DNA of 64,000 nucleotides from an uncultured Kushneria sp. (lineage in GTDB: Bacteria > Pseudomonadota > Gammaproteobacteria > Pseudomonadales > Halomonadaceae), in assembly GCF_947497025.1 (NCBI RefSeq), contig NZ_CANMFC010000006.1, positions 62,001-126,000 of the forward strand. The letters run 5' to 3'. Each line of letters opens with the position of its first letter. Within the stretch, counting starts at the first letter, position 1. This document shows positions 1-9,908 of this stretch, in pieces. The translations under genes and the position numbers were made by a program. A model generated the notes under the pieces. That model saw only the letters and a program-made list of their open reading frames with translations, ran no database searches and was not told the DNA's origin.

Positions 1-87
1 TGGACTGACCTTTAATCATTGGTCGCAGCACCGTGTTCTTTTTTAATCGTGCCTGACTGATCCCTGCTACCGGATAACGCTTTTTCG

Positions 88-873
88 ATGCCACTCAAGA
101 CCATTCGCAATGCGCGCCTTTACCGCCAGATTGCCGACCAGCTGCACGATCTTATCGAGGCCGGCGAATTCCCCCCGGGCAGTCTGCTGCCACCGGAGCG
201 GGAGCTTGCCCAGACGCTGGGCGTCAGTCGCGCTTCCGTTCGTGAAGCCCTGATTGCACTGGAGGTCATCGGTCAGGTCGAAGTCCGGGTCGGCCATGGC
301 GTGCTGGTCGGTCCGCTGGTACCGCGCGGCGAGCGGTCCATTTTGCATGCGGCAGCGCAGCAGCATCCCTGGTCACTGGACCCGGAGCTTGAGCAGGAGT
401 TTGCCGCTCAGAGTGATGAAGAGATCCCGCCCTATTCGTTATTGGAGGCGCGGCGTCTGGTCGAGCCTGAAGCGGCGGCGCTTGCGGCCGCCAACATGAC
501 ACCGGCGATACTCGCAGGGATCGAGGAAGCCTATGAGCGTCATGTCGCTGACAATAACGAGGAGGTCGACGAGCGCCATCAGGGCATTCCCTATACGGCC
601 AATCACACCGGCGACCGTCTTTTTCATGTCCGCATCGCCCAGGCCAGCGGCAACCCGGCCTACGCCCTGCTCATTCGCCATATTCTCGGCCATCAGTACG
701 GCGTCATGTTTCGTCGCCTGCAGGATCTTTACCTGACCACTGACATGAAAACCCGCTCACGCGAGCAGCATCTTCGCATCCTCAACGCCCTGCGCCAGCA
801 TGACGCAGAACGCGCCCGACGCGCCATGGCAGTACATCTTGACGATGTCATTACCATCTTTTTCGACAGCTGA
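88..873 (+). CDS. FadR-subfamily GntR transcriptional regulator
   Basis: 261-aa regulator. Residues 1-75 form a GntR winged helix-turn-helix, with [20 protein letters not shown] as the recognition part. Residues ~105-255 form an all-helical FCD ligand domain. Histidines in [14 protein letters not shown] and AVHLDDV sit where FCD domains usually bind a metal ion and, through it, a carboxylate effector. It probably represses organic-acid or sugar-acid genes, but the target may lie left of the window because the next gene is 340 bases away. A rho-independent terminator follows directly. The ribosome-binding site is weak, so the start is less certain than the family call. Confidence 0.85.
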   Translation: MPLKTIRNARLYRQIADQLHDLIEAGEFPPGSLLPPERELAQTLGVSRASVREALIALEVIGQVEVRVGHGVLVGPLVPRGERSILHAAAQQHPWSLDPELEQEFAAQSDEEIPPYSLLEARRLVEPEAAALAAANMTPAILAGIEEAYERHVADNNEEVDERHQGIPYTANHTGDRLFHVRIAQASGNPAYALLIRHILGHQYGVMFRRLQDLYLTTDMKTRSREQHLRILNALRQHDAERARRAMAVHLDDVITIFFDS

Positions 874-901
874 AAAAGGGAAGGTATTTCGCCCTTTTTT
901 A
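873..901 (+). terminator. rho-independent terminator after the FadR-type regulator
   Basis: Stem AAAAAGGG / CCCTTTTT with an 11-base loop and a T-run, overlapping the stop codon of the regulator gene. The A-rich left arm could let it act on both strands. Confidence 0.75.
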
Positions 902-1213
902 TGGCATCAAGATACCTGAAGGGCAAAAGGAGCTGAATTCGCCATCTCTCTGGTTCGCAACGCTTTATTGCTTTAAAGGGCCGTACAGATTGATAACCTG
1001 TGTTAAGGAACGGCGCAAATATTGAAGGTAGCCTCACGCTTTAAAGCGTGATATCAATGCCTGAACGTCTCCTTGCGCCATGGCGCCCTGCGCCACGAAA
1101 GGGGTTTTCAGCTCCCTTTCCCGTACGCCTTGAACCGTTCAACCCCGGCATCTCCCCTCACTTCTTTATCAGACACTCGAACCGCTCGTGCGGCGCACTG
1201 AAGGCAGAGGTAC
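902..1213 (+). other. Intergenic stretch, no gene seen
   Basis: About 310 bases between a terminator and the next gene. I see short GC-rich inverted repeats (e.g. GGCGCCCTGCGCC near 1082) but no convincing reading frame or RNA gene. It probably holds the promoter of the gene at 1214, which is preceded by the ribosome-binding site AGAGGTAC. Confidence 0.4.
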
Positions 1214-1741
1214 ATGAAAGACCTGAACCGTGTATTCAAACACTATCAGCAGCAGGTCAGCGGCAAGAATCCCCTGCACCCTCACTCTGTTCAGGAACAG
1301 TATGGTGAGGCCGATCCCGAAGAGCCGGCAAGCTTTGACGAGATTGCCCAGCGTATTCTGGTGCCTGCCATGGAGTGGGCGCGTGATATCGCTGCGGGCA
1401 ATCACTATGCCAGCGAGATTCATGTGCACTGTGAGGATGAGTCGAACGTTCGCGAGATCGATGCCGTCGAGTTTCATCTGCTGCCGGTGCAGCACGTCAC
1501 CATGAAAAGGGGCTTTACCAACCTCAACCATCTGCGCATCAGTCACGATCCCGATCATGATGGTCTGCGCATCGATCGAAGCTTCATGAAACATCACCGC
1601 CACGAAGAGCAGGGCGAATCCTGGATCTCGTGTGGCGATCTCACCCAGGACCGGGTGCAGGACATCATCGCGGACTTCATTGAAATGGTCCTGGCCAACC
1701 AGCTCGACAACGAAGCCGACCCCAGCCTGGCCTCATTCTGA
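1214..1741 (+). CDS. Conserved-looking hypothetical protein, acidic, His-rich centre
   Basis: 175-aa soluble acidic protein that I do not recognise. It has no signal peptide or membrane segment. The N-terminal third is charged; residues ~60-140 carry many His, Asp and Glu residues (HVHCEDES, HLRISHDPDHD, MKHHRHEE). This could indicate metal binding, but no known motif is clear. The start is supported by AGAGG six bases upstream of the ATG. It is monocistronic by spacing, 340 bases after the FadR-type regulator and 243 before the amino-acid binding protein. Codon use fits real coding sequence. Confidence 0.65.
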   Translation: MKDLNRVFKHYQQQVSGKNPLHPHSVQEQYGEADPEEPASFDEIAQRILVPAMEWARDIAAGNHYASEIHVHCEDESNVREIDAVEFHLLPVQHVTMKRGFTNLNHLRISHDPDHDGLRIDRSFMKHHRHEEQGESWISCGDLTQDRVQDIIADFIEMVLANQLDNEADPSLASF

Positions 1742-1984
1742 CCCTCCCTTTTGCTCCTTGTGCGTCGCCACGGGTTTCGAGGGCGTCGTTCTCCTTACCA
1801 GGGCGCTGTCTTGTTTAAAAATGGCCACCTCCGGAAACAGGCTGCCCCGGCCATGACACCCTTTTGTGCCGATAGCTGAAAACCGCTTTGCATATAAAAA
1901 CTTTTTCTTATTCCTTTAGTGAAGGTTGCGGTACGCTAGTCGTATTCGGCGCTCGCAAGGCGCATGTCTTTTCAGGAGAACCTC

Positions 1985-2797
1985 ATGACGGCTTTCAGAA
2001 CACTGGCCCGGACGCTTGCCATCACGTCGCTGGGACTGACGACCCTTCTGGGCGCGGCAACGGTCGCTCAGGCTGACACCCTGCGGGTAGGCATGTCCGG
2101 GAGCTATTACCCCTTTACCTTCGTGAGTCAAGACAAGCTTCAGGGCTTTGAAATCGATGTCATGAACGCCATCGGCGAGCAGACCGGCGACGACATCAGG
2201 TTCGTCACCGCCAGTTTCTCGGGGCTGGCCGGCATGCTGGACTCGGGTCGTATCGACACCATCGCTAACCAGATCACCATCACGCCGGAGCGTCAGGCCA
2301 AGTACGCCTTCTCCGAGCCCTACGTCTACGACGGCGCGCAGGTGGTGGTCCGCAAGGGCAACGACGACATTCACGGCGTCGAGGATCTCAAGGGCAAGAC
2401 GGTGATCATGAACCTGGGCTCGAACTATGAAACCCTGCTCAAGGCGCTGCCCTATGCCGATGAGATCAATCTCAAGACCTATGAATCCAACATCGAGCAG
2501 GATGTCGCGCTGGGCCGCGCCGATGCCTTCGTGATGGACCGCACCAGCGCCGCCCAGGTCATCAAGGACAAGCCGCTGCCGCTGCAGCTCGCCGGCCAGC
2601 CGTTCTCGAAGATCGAAAACGCCCTGCCGTTTCGCAACGATGACCAGGGCCGCGCCCAGCGTGACCGTGTGAATCAGGCACTGGACACCCTGCGTCAAAA
2701 CGGCGAGCTCAAGGCGATTTCCGAGAAGTGGTTCGGTGATGATATTACCAGCGCCCCGGAAGCCCCGGAGTCGGAAAAGACCGGCAGCGACGCCTGA
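1985..2797 (+). CDS. Amino-acid ABC transporter substrate-binding protein, cystine (TcyJ/FliY) type
   Basis: 270-aa periplasmic binding protein of family SBP_bac_3. The start at 1985 follows AGGAGAA by four bases and gives a clean signal peptide ending near VAQA/DTL. The mature part has the typical order: LRVGMSGSYYPFTF entry strand, GFEIDVMNAIGE, the IDTIANQITITPERQAKYAFSEPY hinge region, and an RADAFVMDRTSA second lobe, ending in an SEKWFGDD motif. The hinge and C-terminal pattern resemble E. coli TcyJ (cystine), so cystine or another polar amino acid is the probable ligand; this is inference. It is the first gene of a three-gene ABC operon with the permease at 2908 and ATPase at 3579. A terminator-like hairpin after it probably sets the excess of binding protein. 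Confidence 0.88.
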   Translation: MTAFRTLARTLAITSLGLTTLLGAATVAQADTLRVGMSGSYYPFTFVSQDKLQGFEIDVMNAIGEQTGDDIRFVTASFSGLAGMLDSGRIDTIANQITITPERQAKYAFSEPYVYDGAQVVVRKGNDDIHGVEDLKGKTVIMNLGSNYETLLKALPYADEINLKTYESNIEQDVALGRADAFVMDRTSAAQVIKDKPLPLQLAGQPFSKIENALPFRNDDQGRAQRDRVNQALDTLRQNGELKAISEKWFGDDITSAPEAPESEKTGSDA

Positions 2798-2820
2798 TCA
2801 GCGCTATGCTCTGCCCAATG

Positions 2821-2850
2821 GCCCCGGCATGTCCGGGGCGTTTTGTTTTC
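2821..2850 (+). terminator. Intra-operon terminator/attenuator hairpin after the binding-protein gene
   Basis: Stem GCCCCGG / CCGGGGC with loop CATGT at 2821-2839, then a T-rich run (TTTTGTTTT). It lies between the binding-protein gene and the permease gene, as often seen where the binding protein must outnumber the membrane parts. Confidence 0.7.
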
Positions 2851-2907
2851 ACCCTCTGCCGCCTCGCAGACTCTTGACGCGGGCCGCTCGTTTTAAAGCG
2901 CATCGCC

Positions 2908-3582
2908 ATGCAAGCACTCAACCTTGATTACATGGTCGGGCTGGTCCCCGTCCTGCTGGGCTATCTCCCGCTGACGCTGGGCATGGCCGCCGCGGGCATG
3001 GTCTGTGCCCTGATGCTGTCCTGCCTTCTCGCCGTGGTGCGCGTCTCGCGCCTGCCGGTGCTCGATCAGGCCGCGCAGCTGTTTATCTCGTTTTTCCGCG
3101 GCACCCCGCTTTTGGTACAGCTCTTTTTGTTCTATTACGGGCTGCCGCAGTTTCTCTCCTTTCTGGTCTCCATCAACGGCGTCACGGCGACCATCATGGG
3201 GCTGACCCTGCACTTTTCGGCCTACATGGCAGAATCCATTCGCGCCGCCATCACGGGCATCGACCGCAGCCAGACCGAAGCGGCCCAGTCGATCGGCATG
3301 ACCAACGCCCAGACCATGCGCCGCATCATCCTGCCCCAGGCCACGCGGGTGGCCACGCCCACGCTGATGAACTACTTCATCGACATGATCAAGTCGACGT
3401 CGCTGGCCTTTACGCTGGGGGTCACCGAACTGATGGGCGCCACCCAGAAGGAAGCCGCCAGCAGCTTTCTCTACTTCGAAGCCTTTCTGGTCGTGGCGGT
3501 GATCTACTGGATCATTGTCGAGGCGCTCTCCTGGTGTCAGAAGCGGCTGGAAAAACGTCTCAACCGGGCCTACCAGCGATGA
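2908..3582 (+). CDS. Amino-acid ABC transporter permease
   Basis: 224-aa inner-membrane permease of the HisM/YecS type. About five hydrophobic segments are visible. The early signature [18 protein letters not shown] is diagnostic of polar amino-acid permeases, and the EAA loop that contacts the ATPase reads [20 protein letters not shown] (residues ~111-130). Length is normal. Its stop overlaps the ATPase start (ATGA at 3579-3582), so the two are translationally coupled. Only one permease is present, so the channel is probably a homodimer. Confidence 0.92.
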   Translation: MQALNLDYMVGLVPVLLGYLPLTLGMAAAGMVCALMLSCLLAVVRVSRLPVLDQAAQLFISFFRGTPLLVQLFLFYYGLPQFLSFLVSINGVTATIMGLTLHFSAYMAESIRAAITGIDRSQTEAAQSIGMTNAQTMRRIILPQATRVATPTLMNYFIDMIKSTSLAFTLGVTELMGATQKEAASSFLYFEAFLVVAVIYWIIVEALSWCQKRLEKRLNRAYQR

Positions 3583-4334
3583 TTGCACTCAAGGGCATCA
3601 CCAAACGCTTTGGCGAACATACCGTGCTCGATGGGATTGACCTGTCGCTTGAGCGCGGCGAAATCATCGTGGTGATCGGCCCGTCCGGCACCGGCAAGTC
3701 GACCCTGCTGCGCTGCGTCAACTTCCTAGAGCGCCCCGATGCCGGGCAGCTGACGGTCGGCGATCTGAGCGTGGACGCTGCCCGCGCCACCAGCGACGAC
3801 ATTCTCGGTCTGCGCCGGCGCACGGCTTTTGTGTTCCAGAACTATGCCCTCTTTGCCCACAAGACGGCGCTGGAGAACATTGCCGAGCGCATGATCGTGG
3901 TCGAGGGACTGTCAAAGGCCGAGGCGCACGCGCGCGCACGCGAGATCCTCGAGCGCATCGGCCTTGCCGACAAGGCGGATGCTTATCCTGCCGCACTGTC
4001 CGGCGGGCAGCAGCAGCGCATCGGCATCGGCCGCGCCATGGCGGCGAAGGCCGAGGTCATCCTGTTTGACGAGCCGACCTCGGCGCTGGACCCGGAGTGG
4101 GTCGAGGAAGTGCTGGCCCTGATGAAGCAGCTCGCCGCCGAGCAGCAGACCATGATCGTGGTGACCCATGAGATGCAGTTTGCCCGCGAAGTGGCCGATC
4201 AGGTCGTGTTCATGGACGGCGGGCGCATCGTCGAGCAGGCGCCGCCTTCCGAGCTTTTCACCCATCCGCGTGATGAACGCACCCGCAGCTTTCTGCGCAA
4301 GGTGCTCGCCGGCAACGCGCCATCAGACGCCTGA
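3579..4334 (+). CDS. Amino-acid ABC transporter ATP-binding protein
   Basis: 251-aa ATPase. Walker [11 protein letters not shown]-loop FQNYALF, signature [16 protein letters not shown], Walker [16 protein letters not shown] and the H-loop VVTHEMQFA are all intact. A longer reading from a GTG at 3534 is possible, but the ATG at 3579 gives the standard N-terminus [12 protein letters not shown] and overlaps the permease stop by four bases, so it is preferred. It powers the cystine-type importer encoded just upstream. Confidence 0.92.
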   Translation: MIALKGITKRFGEHTVLDGIDLSLERGEIIVVIGPSGTGKSTLLRCVNFLERPDAGQLTVGDLSVDAARATSDDILGLRRRTAFVFQNYALFAHKTALENIAERMIVVEGLSKAEAHARAREILERIGLADKADAYPAALSGGQQQRIGIGRAMAAKAEVILFDEPTSALDPEWVEEVLALMKQLAAEQQTMIVVTHEMQFAREVADQVVFMDGGRIVEQAPPSELFTHPRDERTRSFLRKVLAGNAPSDA

Positions 4335-4365
4335 CGGCGCGCCGCTGCCCTTGTCAGCCATCCAG

Positions 4366-5991
4366 TCAGCGCGTTTCCATGAGCTCACGATAGCGCAGCT
4401 GGTCCTGATGCATCTGGCGATAGACCCGGTACTTGGCGTCAAAAAAGCCGCGCCGGGTCACGTCCGGTGTGATCGTCTGCGCCGTCGCGCTCATCGCCGC
4501 GGCCGCCTGACGAAGTCCCGGGTGATCACCACAGGCGGTGGCTGCCAGCATCGCACTGCCCAACAGCACCGTCTCGCGTTCCTCGGGCAGCTCGATGACA
4601 AGCCCGGTGGCATCGCTCAACTCCTTCAGCCAGCGTGCGTTTTTGAGCGCTCCGCCGCACAGGCGCAGCCGCCTGATGGCATGGCCGTGCTCGTTGAGCG
4701 TCTCAACGATATGGCGCGTGCCCAGGCTGACCGCCTGAAGCGTGGCCAGATAGCGCACCGCCAGGCCGTCGAGGTCACGATCAAGCGTCAGCCCACTGAC
4801 CATGCCCTTGAGTGACGCATCCGCCAGCGGCGAGCGATTGCCGTGGTGATAATCCAGCACATGCAGATGCCGGGTCAGCTCGTCACGGCGCTCCTCCTCC
4901 AGCGCGGCCAGCCGGCGATTGAGCAGTTCGAAATGGCTGATCTCGGCGACCTCTGCCGCGGCCATCAGGGGCTCGACTGCTCCACTGTCGGCAATCACGT
5001 GATCGATCAGCGCCCCCACCGCACTCTGCCCGCCCTCGTTGATCCAGCCATCCGGCAGTACCGCCCCCCAGTACGGCCCCCACACGCCGGGCACGAAGCA
5101 GGGCTCATGGGAGAAGGCGATATGACAGGCCGACGTGCCGGCGATGACGGCCAGACTGCCCTCCGGGTCATCGCCCAGCATGCCCAGCGCCCCGGCATGA
5201 GCATCGATCAGCCCGGTGGCGACCACCGTCTCGGGCGATAGCCCCATCGCCTCGGCCGCCTCCGGTGAGAGCGTGCCGGCTCTGGAACCGGGGGCGCGAA
5301 TCTCGCCCTGCATGGCCGGGCGCGACATCAGCTCATCGAGCCCGAGCCGTTCGAGCAGATCCTCGGGCCAGCGGCCCTCATGGGCCAGATAAAGCCACTT
5401 GCAGACCTGGGTGCACACGCTGCGCTCCGGCTCGTGGGCACCGTCCAGATCACGGCTATCCAGATCACCCACCGCGCGCGCCACCATGAAATCGGCCAGA
5501 TCAAGAAAGAGCGCGGCGCGTTCGAACTGATCCGGCCGATGGCGGTTGAGCCACAAGAGCTTGGGCAGCTCCAGCTCCGGACTGACCTGCCCGCCGATGT
5601 ATTCCAGCGCCGGATGACCAGTGGCGGCAATCTCTTCGGCCTCTTCAATGGCGCGATGGTCCATCCACATGATGATGTTGTGGTCATCATCATCGTCGGG
5701 TGAGACCGATACCGGCGCGCCCTGCTCGCCCAGTGCCACCAGCGAGCAGGTGGCATCGAAGCCGATGGCCCGCACCGCCTCTCCGGTAATGCCGGCCTTT
5801 TTGACAGCCTCGCGCACGGCCGTTACGCACTGCGACCAGATGTTGTCGCTGGACTGCTCGACAAACCCGGCCCGCGGCCGGTACTGCTCGATGGCCTGGG
5901 CGGACTGCGCCAGACAGCGCCCGCGCGCATCAAACACGCCGGCCCTGACGCTTGCCGACCCCACATCGATTCCCAGGTAATAGGCGCTCAT
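4366..5991 (-). CDS. FGGY-family pentulose kinase (D-/L-ribulokinase type)
   Basis: 541-aa carbohydrate kinase. The start at 5991 gives the N-terminal phosphate-binding strand YYLGIDVGSASVRAGVF expected of FGGY kinases; upstream frame is not needed. FDATCSLVALG, IIMWMDHRA and GGQVSPELELPKLLWL match the pentulose-kinase subfamily (TIGR01315 type), which phosphorylates ribulose-like ketopentoses. The C-terminal ATP half has RLRLCGGALKN. It is divergent from the sugar ABC operon at 6232 and shares a 240-base control region with it. With the alditol dehydrogenase and SDR downstream of the transporter it probably finishes a pathway polyol to ketose to ketose phosphate. Exact substrate unknown. Confidence 0.88.
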   Translation of the reverse strand: MSAYYLGIDVGSASVRAGVFDARGRCLAQSAQAIEQYRPRAGFVEQSSDNIWSQCVTAVREAVKKAGITGEAVRAIGFDATCSLVALGEQGAPVSVSPDDDDDHNIIMWMDHRAIEEAEEIAATGHPALEYIGGQVSPELELPKLLWLNRHRPDQFERAALFLDLADFMVARAVGDLDSRDLDGAHEPERSVCTQVCKWLYLAHEGRWPEDLLERLGLDELMSRPAMQGEIRAPGSRAGTLSPEAAEAMGLSPETVVATGLIDAHAGALGMLGDDPEGSLAVIAGTSACHIAFSHEPCFVPGVWGPYWGAVLPDGWINEGGQSAVGALIDHVIADSGAVEPLMAAAEVAEISHFELLNRRLAALEEERRDELTRHLHVLDYHHGNRSPLADASLKGMVSGLTLDRDLDGLAVRYLATLQAVSLGTRHIVETLNEHGHAIRRLRLCGGALKNARWLKELSDATGLVIELPEERETVLLGSAMLAATACGDHPGLRQAAAAMSATAQTITPDVTRRGFFDAKYRVYRQMHQDQLRYRELMETR

Positions 5992-6231
5992 GACGGCTCC
6001 TGATAATGGCGTGGCGCTACCCTGACACATTGCCACAGCGCCTGCCCTGCCGACCTTGGTCCAATCACCCAAAGGTGAATTGCCAGTGCGCGTAAAACGG
6101 CGCTAAATACCAAATGACAACGTTAACATTAATGCGTCCAGCCGGTGGACCGGTGACATGAAGGGACGCTGCCAGCGTTGTTGACCGCCCATGGCGTGTG
6201 CCATGCCTTCATGATCAGCCGGGAAAACACC
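5992..6231. promoter_or_regulatory. Divergent control region of the polyol locus
   Basis: 240 bases between kinase (leftward) and binding-protein gene (rightward). The AT-richer core around 6095-6135 contains AACGTTAACATTAATG, which includes the palindromes AACGTT and GTTAAC and could be an operator. No regulator gene lies in the locus, so the factor is unknown. Confidence 0.35.
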
Positions 6232-7191
6232 ATGTCCATCACGATTCCAAGCGCCAGGGGCCTTCTGGGCGCCGCCCTCGTCACGACGCTGCTGGCCTCG
6301 CCCACGATTGCGCTGGCCAGTGCCGCCGACAAGGCCCATGACAAGCCGGACGACGAGCTCGTCATCGGCATGTCCTTTCAGGAACTCAACAACGTCTACT
6401 TCGTGACCATGCAGCGCGCGCTGCAGGAAGCCGCCAACGACATGGGCGCGAAGCTCGTCTTCACCGACGCCCGCCACGACATCTCCAAACAGATCAACGA
6501 TGTCGAGGACATGCTCCAGCGCGGGATCGATATCCTGCTGCTCAACCCCACCGACTCGGTCGGCATCCAGTCCGCGGTGCTCTCGGCCCATGACGCCGGC
6601 GTGCCGGTCGTGGCGGTGGATGCCCAGGCCGAAGGCCCGATCGACGGCTTCGTCGGTTCGAAGAACTTCGATGCCGGCTACAAGGCCTGCCACTACATGG
6701 GCGAACAGCTGGGCGGCAAGGGCAAGGTCGCCATTCTTGACGGCATTCCGGTGGTGCCGATTCTCCAGCGCGTTGAAGGGTGTGAAAAGGCCCTCGGCGA
6801 GTTTGACGGCATCGAGGTGGTCGACAAGCAGAACGGCCATCAGGAGCGCTCGACGGCCATGAACGTCACCGAGAACATGCTGCAGGCCCATCCGGATCTG
6901 GCCGGCATTTTCAGCGTCAACGACGTGGGCTCGCTCGGCGCGCTGGTCGCCATTCAGTCCTCCGGCAACGACGTGAAGCTCGCCAGCGTCGATGGCAATC
7001 CGGAAGCGGTCAAGGCGATGCAACAGCCCAACTCGCCGCTGATCGCGATCGCCGCCCAGCACCCGGCCGACATGGTGACCCAGGCACTGGAACTGGCCGT
7101 GAAGAAATACCGCGGTGAAGAGTCTCCCAGCGACGTGCCGATCGACGTCACCCTGGTGACGGCCGACAACGCGGCCGACTTTCACTGGTAA
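6232..7191 (+). CDS. Sugar/polyol ABC transporter substrate-binding protein (RbsB-like)
   Basis: 319-aa periplasmic binding protein of the ribose/galactose class (Peripla_BP_4). The ATG at 6232 follows GGGAAAA and opens a signal peptide cleaved near ALASA/ADK. Mature features include VIGMSFQELNNVYFVTMQ at the N-terminus, LLLNPTDSVG, VPVVAVDAQA, DVGSLGALVAI and LASVDGNPEAVKAMQQ in the usual order. It is first in a five-gene operon with ATPase (7327), permease (8874), dehydrogenase (9909) and SDR (11012). The ligand is likely a polyol or pentose, judged from the enzymes in the operon. Confidence 0.9.
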   Translation: MSITIPSARGLLGAALVTTLLASPTIALASAADKAHDKPDDELVIGMSFQELNNVYFVTMQRALQEAANDMGAKLVFTDARHDISKQINDVEDMLQRGIDILLLNPTDSVGIQSAVLSAHDAGVPVVAVDAQAEGPIDGFVGSKNFDAGYKACHYMGEQLGGKGKVAILDGIPVVPILQRVEGCEKALGEFDGIEVVDKQNGHQERSTAMNVTENMLQAHPDLAGIFSVNDVGSLGALVAIQSSGNDVKLASVDGNPEAVKAMQQPNSPLIAIAAQHPADMVTQALELAVKKYRGEESPSDVPIDVTLVTADNAADFHW

Positions 7192-7195
7192 TGCG

Positions 7196-7275
7196 TCATT
7201 GGTCATTCGGTCACTGGCAAGGCGTCACTGATCATTCGGCTCTGGTCATTTGGTACTGATCATTTAGTACGGGTA
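7196..7275. repeat. Short degenerate tandem repeats between binding protein and ATPase genes
   Basis: The unit (G/A)TCATT(C/T)(G/A)G recurs four times: GGTCATTCGG, GATCATTCGG, GGTCATTTGG, GATCATTTAG, with spacings of roughly 15-35 bases. It lies in the 135-base gap of the operon where a binding-protein gene is usually followed by an RNA-stabilising structure. Confidence 0.5.
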
Positions 7276-7326
7276 ATCACTCTACCAGGCACACCGGTCG
7301 CGCTTCAGCGCGACCTGGAGGTTCAC

Positions 7327-8877
7327 ATGGCCCTGCTTGCCCTGGAAAAGGTCAGCAAAGCGTTTCCCGGCGTGCGTGCACTTCATGACGTCAGCCTCAG
7401 GGTCGAGGCCGGCGAGATCCACGCCCTGCTGGGAGAAAACGGCGCCGGCAAGTCAACGCTGATGAAGATCCTGTGTGGCATTCATCAGCCCGACAGCGGC
7501 GAGATCCTGATCGACGGCCGCGCCCAGCACTTTTCGAGCTATCGCCGCGCCTGCGCCGCCGGCGTGGGAATCGTCTTTCAGGAGTTCAGCCTGATCCCCG
7601 GGCTCAGCGTGGTGGACAACATCTTTCTGGGGCGCGAACCCCGCAATGCGCTGGGGCTGATCCGTCATGGAGAGATGGTGGATCAGGCCCACGCCCTGTT
7701 CGAGCGGCTGGGCATCGATATCGATCCGCTGATTCGCGTTCATCACCTGAGCGTGGCCGACCAGCAGTTCGTCGAGATCGCCAAGGCGCTGTCGCTCAAC
7801 GCCCGCGTGCTGGTGCTGGATGAACCCACCGCCCCGCTCACACCCACCGAGGTCGAGCGGCTGTTTGCCATCATGCGCCAGCTGCGTGAACAGGGCGTGG
7901 CCATGGTGTTCATCTCTCACCACATGGAAGAGATCTTCGAGATCTGCGACCGGGTCACCGTGCTGCGCGACGGCGAATATGTCACCACGCTCAACGTGAG
8001 CGAAACCGATGCCGGCGCGCTGGTCGAGCAGATGGTGGGCCGACGGGTCGACAACATCTTCCCCGAGCGCCAGACGCCGCCGCCCACCGACGACATCGTG
8101 CTCGATGCCCGCATTCGCATGGCCGGCCGGAAACATACCGACCACATCCGGCTGGCCCGCGGCGAGATTCTGGGCTTTGCCGGGCTGGTCGGCTCCGGGC
8201 GCAGCGAAATGGCGCTGGCCATGATCGGCGCCCACCCGGTGGCTGAACGGCACATGCAGCTTGAGGGCCGGACGGTCACGCTCAAATCTCCCGCCGATGC
8301 GCTGGGGCGCGGCATCGGCCTGTTGCCGGAAAACCGCAAGCAGCAGGGGCTGATCCTGCCCTTTACCTGCGCCGACAACATTTCGATCAACCATCTCGAG
8401 CGCTTTCAGTCACCAAAGCCCTTTATCAGCCGCCGCCGCGAGCAGGCAGCGGTCGAGACGCTGATGGATCGAGTGCGGGTCAAGGCGCCCGGCAGTGACA
8501 CCGTGGTCGGCACGCTGTCGGGCGGCAACCAGCAAAAGGTGGTCATCGCCCGCTGGCTGGAGCGCGGCTGCCGGGTGCTGATCTTTGACGAACCGACCCG
8601 CGGCATCGATGTCGGCGCCAAGTCCGAGATCTACGCCCTGATGAAAACGCTCACCGCCCAGGGCATCTCGATCATCATGATCTCCTCGGAGCTGCCCGAG
8701 ATTACCGGCCTGTGCGACCGCGTGCTGGTGTTCAACCATGGCCATGTGGTGGCCGAACTGGCCGGTGACGGGATCGAGGCCAGCACCATCATGACCCACG
8801 CCACCCGCCAGATTTCCCTGAATCACCCCACGGGTGCCCCTGACAAGACCGCGGCCACCATGGAGCGCGCCTCATGA
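7327..8877 (+). CDS. Sugar ABC transporter ATP-binding protein (RbsA/MglA type)
   Basis: 516-aa double ATPase with two tandem nucleotide-binding domains. The N-terminal half has Walker A GENGAGKST, signature LSVADQQFVEIAKAL and Walker B VLVLDEPTAPL. The C-terminal half has the degenerate Walker A GLVGSGRSE typical of RbsA, and LSGGNQQKVVIARWL with VLIFDEPTRGIDVG. GGAGG seven bases before the ATG supports the start. The stop overlaps the permease start (ATGA). It energises the polyol importer. Confidence 0.94.
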   Translation: MALLALEKVSKAFPGVRALHDVSLRVEAGEIHALLGENGAGKSTLMKILCGIHQPDSGEILIDGRAQHFSSYRRACAAGVGIVFQEFSLIPGLSVVDNIFLGREPRNALGLIRHGEMVDQAHALFERLGIDIDPLIRVHHLSVADQQFVEIAKALSLNARVLVLDEPTAPLTPTEVERLFAIMRQLREQGVAMVFISHHMEEIFEICDRVTVLRDGEYVTTLNVSETDAGALVEQMVGRRVDNIFPERQTPPPTDDIVLDARIRMAGRKHTDHIRLARGEILGFAGLVGSGRSEMALAMIGAHPVAERHMQLEGRTVTLKSPADALGRGIGLLPENRKQQGLILPFTCADNISINHLERFQSPKPFISRRREQAAVETLMDRVRVKAPGSDTVVGTLSGGNQQKVVIARWLERGCRVLIFDEPTRGIDVGAKSEIYALMKTLTAQGISIIMISSELPEITGLCDRVLVFNHGHVVAELAGDGIEASTIMTHATRQISLNHPTGAPDKTAATMERAS

Positions 8878-9863
8878 CCACCCCAGCCTCTACCTCAGCA
8901 GTTAACCCCAAACCCCGGCGCCAGCGGCGCTCGCGCTGGTCACGGCTGGTGCACTCGCCGGTCTTTTTCCCGCTGATCGGGTTTATCGCCGTGTTCATTG
9001 TCATGGCGCTGGTCAATGACAACTTCCTGCTGCCCAACAACCTCACCAACGTCGCCCGCCAGGGCGCGATCATCGGCATCATCGCCGTGGGCATGAGCTT
9101 TGCGATCTTCACCGGCGGCATCGATCTGTCGGTCGGGCCGGTGATGGCGCTCTCCGGCACCATCATGGCGGGGTTGATGGCGGCCGGCTGGCCGCCCACC
9201 GTGGCGGTCATTGCCGGGCTTGCGCTGGGTATGGTGTTTGGCGCCTTCAACGGCGCCTGCGTGGCCTTTGCCCGCATGCCGCCGATCATCGTGACGCTGG
9301 CCACCATGGGCATCGCCCGCGGGCTGGGGCTGATCTACACCGGCGGCTACCCGATCTCCGGACTGCCGGCCGGCTTTGCCTTCTTCGGCCGCGGCGAGGT
9401 ACTGGGCATTCAGGCGCCGATCGTGATCATGCTGCTGGTCTATCTGGTGGCCTATGTGGTGCTGCACCACACCTCCTTTGGCCGCTACGTCTACGCCATC
9501 GGCGGCAACGAGGAGGCCACACGCCTGACCGGCATTCGCGTGCCGCGCTACAAGCTGCTGGTCTACACCATCAGCGGCCTGACCGCGGCGATCGCGGGGC
9601 TGGTCATCACCTCGCGACTGATGAGCGGCCAGCCCAACGCCGGTACCGGCTTCGAGCTGGATGCCATCGCCGCCGTGGTGCTGGGCGGTGCGGCCATTGC
9701 CGGCGGGCGCGGCGCGATTCTCGGCACCCTGGTGGGTGCCATGCTGCTGGCGATCCTGAACAACGGCCTCAACCTGATGGGGGTATCGCCCTACCTTCAG
9801 GATGTGGTCAAGGGCGCCATCATTTTGCTGGCGATCTATATCGGGCGCGGCCGCAACGCCTGA
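8874..9863 (+). CDS. Sugar ABC transporter permease (RbsC-like)
   Basis: 329-aa membrane protein with about nine to ten hydrophobic segments after a short basic N-terminus (PKPRRQRRSRWSR). Family hallmarks include GGIDLSVGPVMALSG near the start, the IGGNEEATRLTGI cytoplasmic loop that meets the ATPase, and AAVVLGGAAIAGGRG. Its start overlaps the ATPase stop by four bases. It is the single permease of the polyol transporter and presumably dimerises. Confidence 0.93.
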   Translation: MTTPASTSAVNPKPRRQRRSRWSRLVHSPVFFPLIGFIAVFIVMALVNDNFLLPNNLTNVARQGAIIGIIAVGMSFAIFTGGIDLSVGPVMALSGTIMAGLMAAGWPPTVAVIAGLALGMVFGAFNGACVAFARMPPIIVTLATMGIARGLGLIYTGGYPISGLPAGFAFFGRGEVLGIQAPIVIMLLVYLVAYVVLHHTSFGRYVYAIGGNEEATRLTGIRVPRYKLLVYTISGLTAAIAGLVITSRLMSGQPNAGTGFELDAIAAVVLGGAAIAGGRGAILGTLVGAMLLAILNNGLNLMGVSPYLQDVVKGAIILLAIYIGRGRNA

Positions 9864-9908
9864 GCCCCGTCACCTTTTCCTGAACCTCTCTGCCACCGGA
9901 GTCTGACC

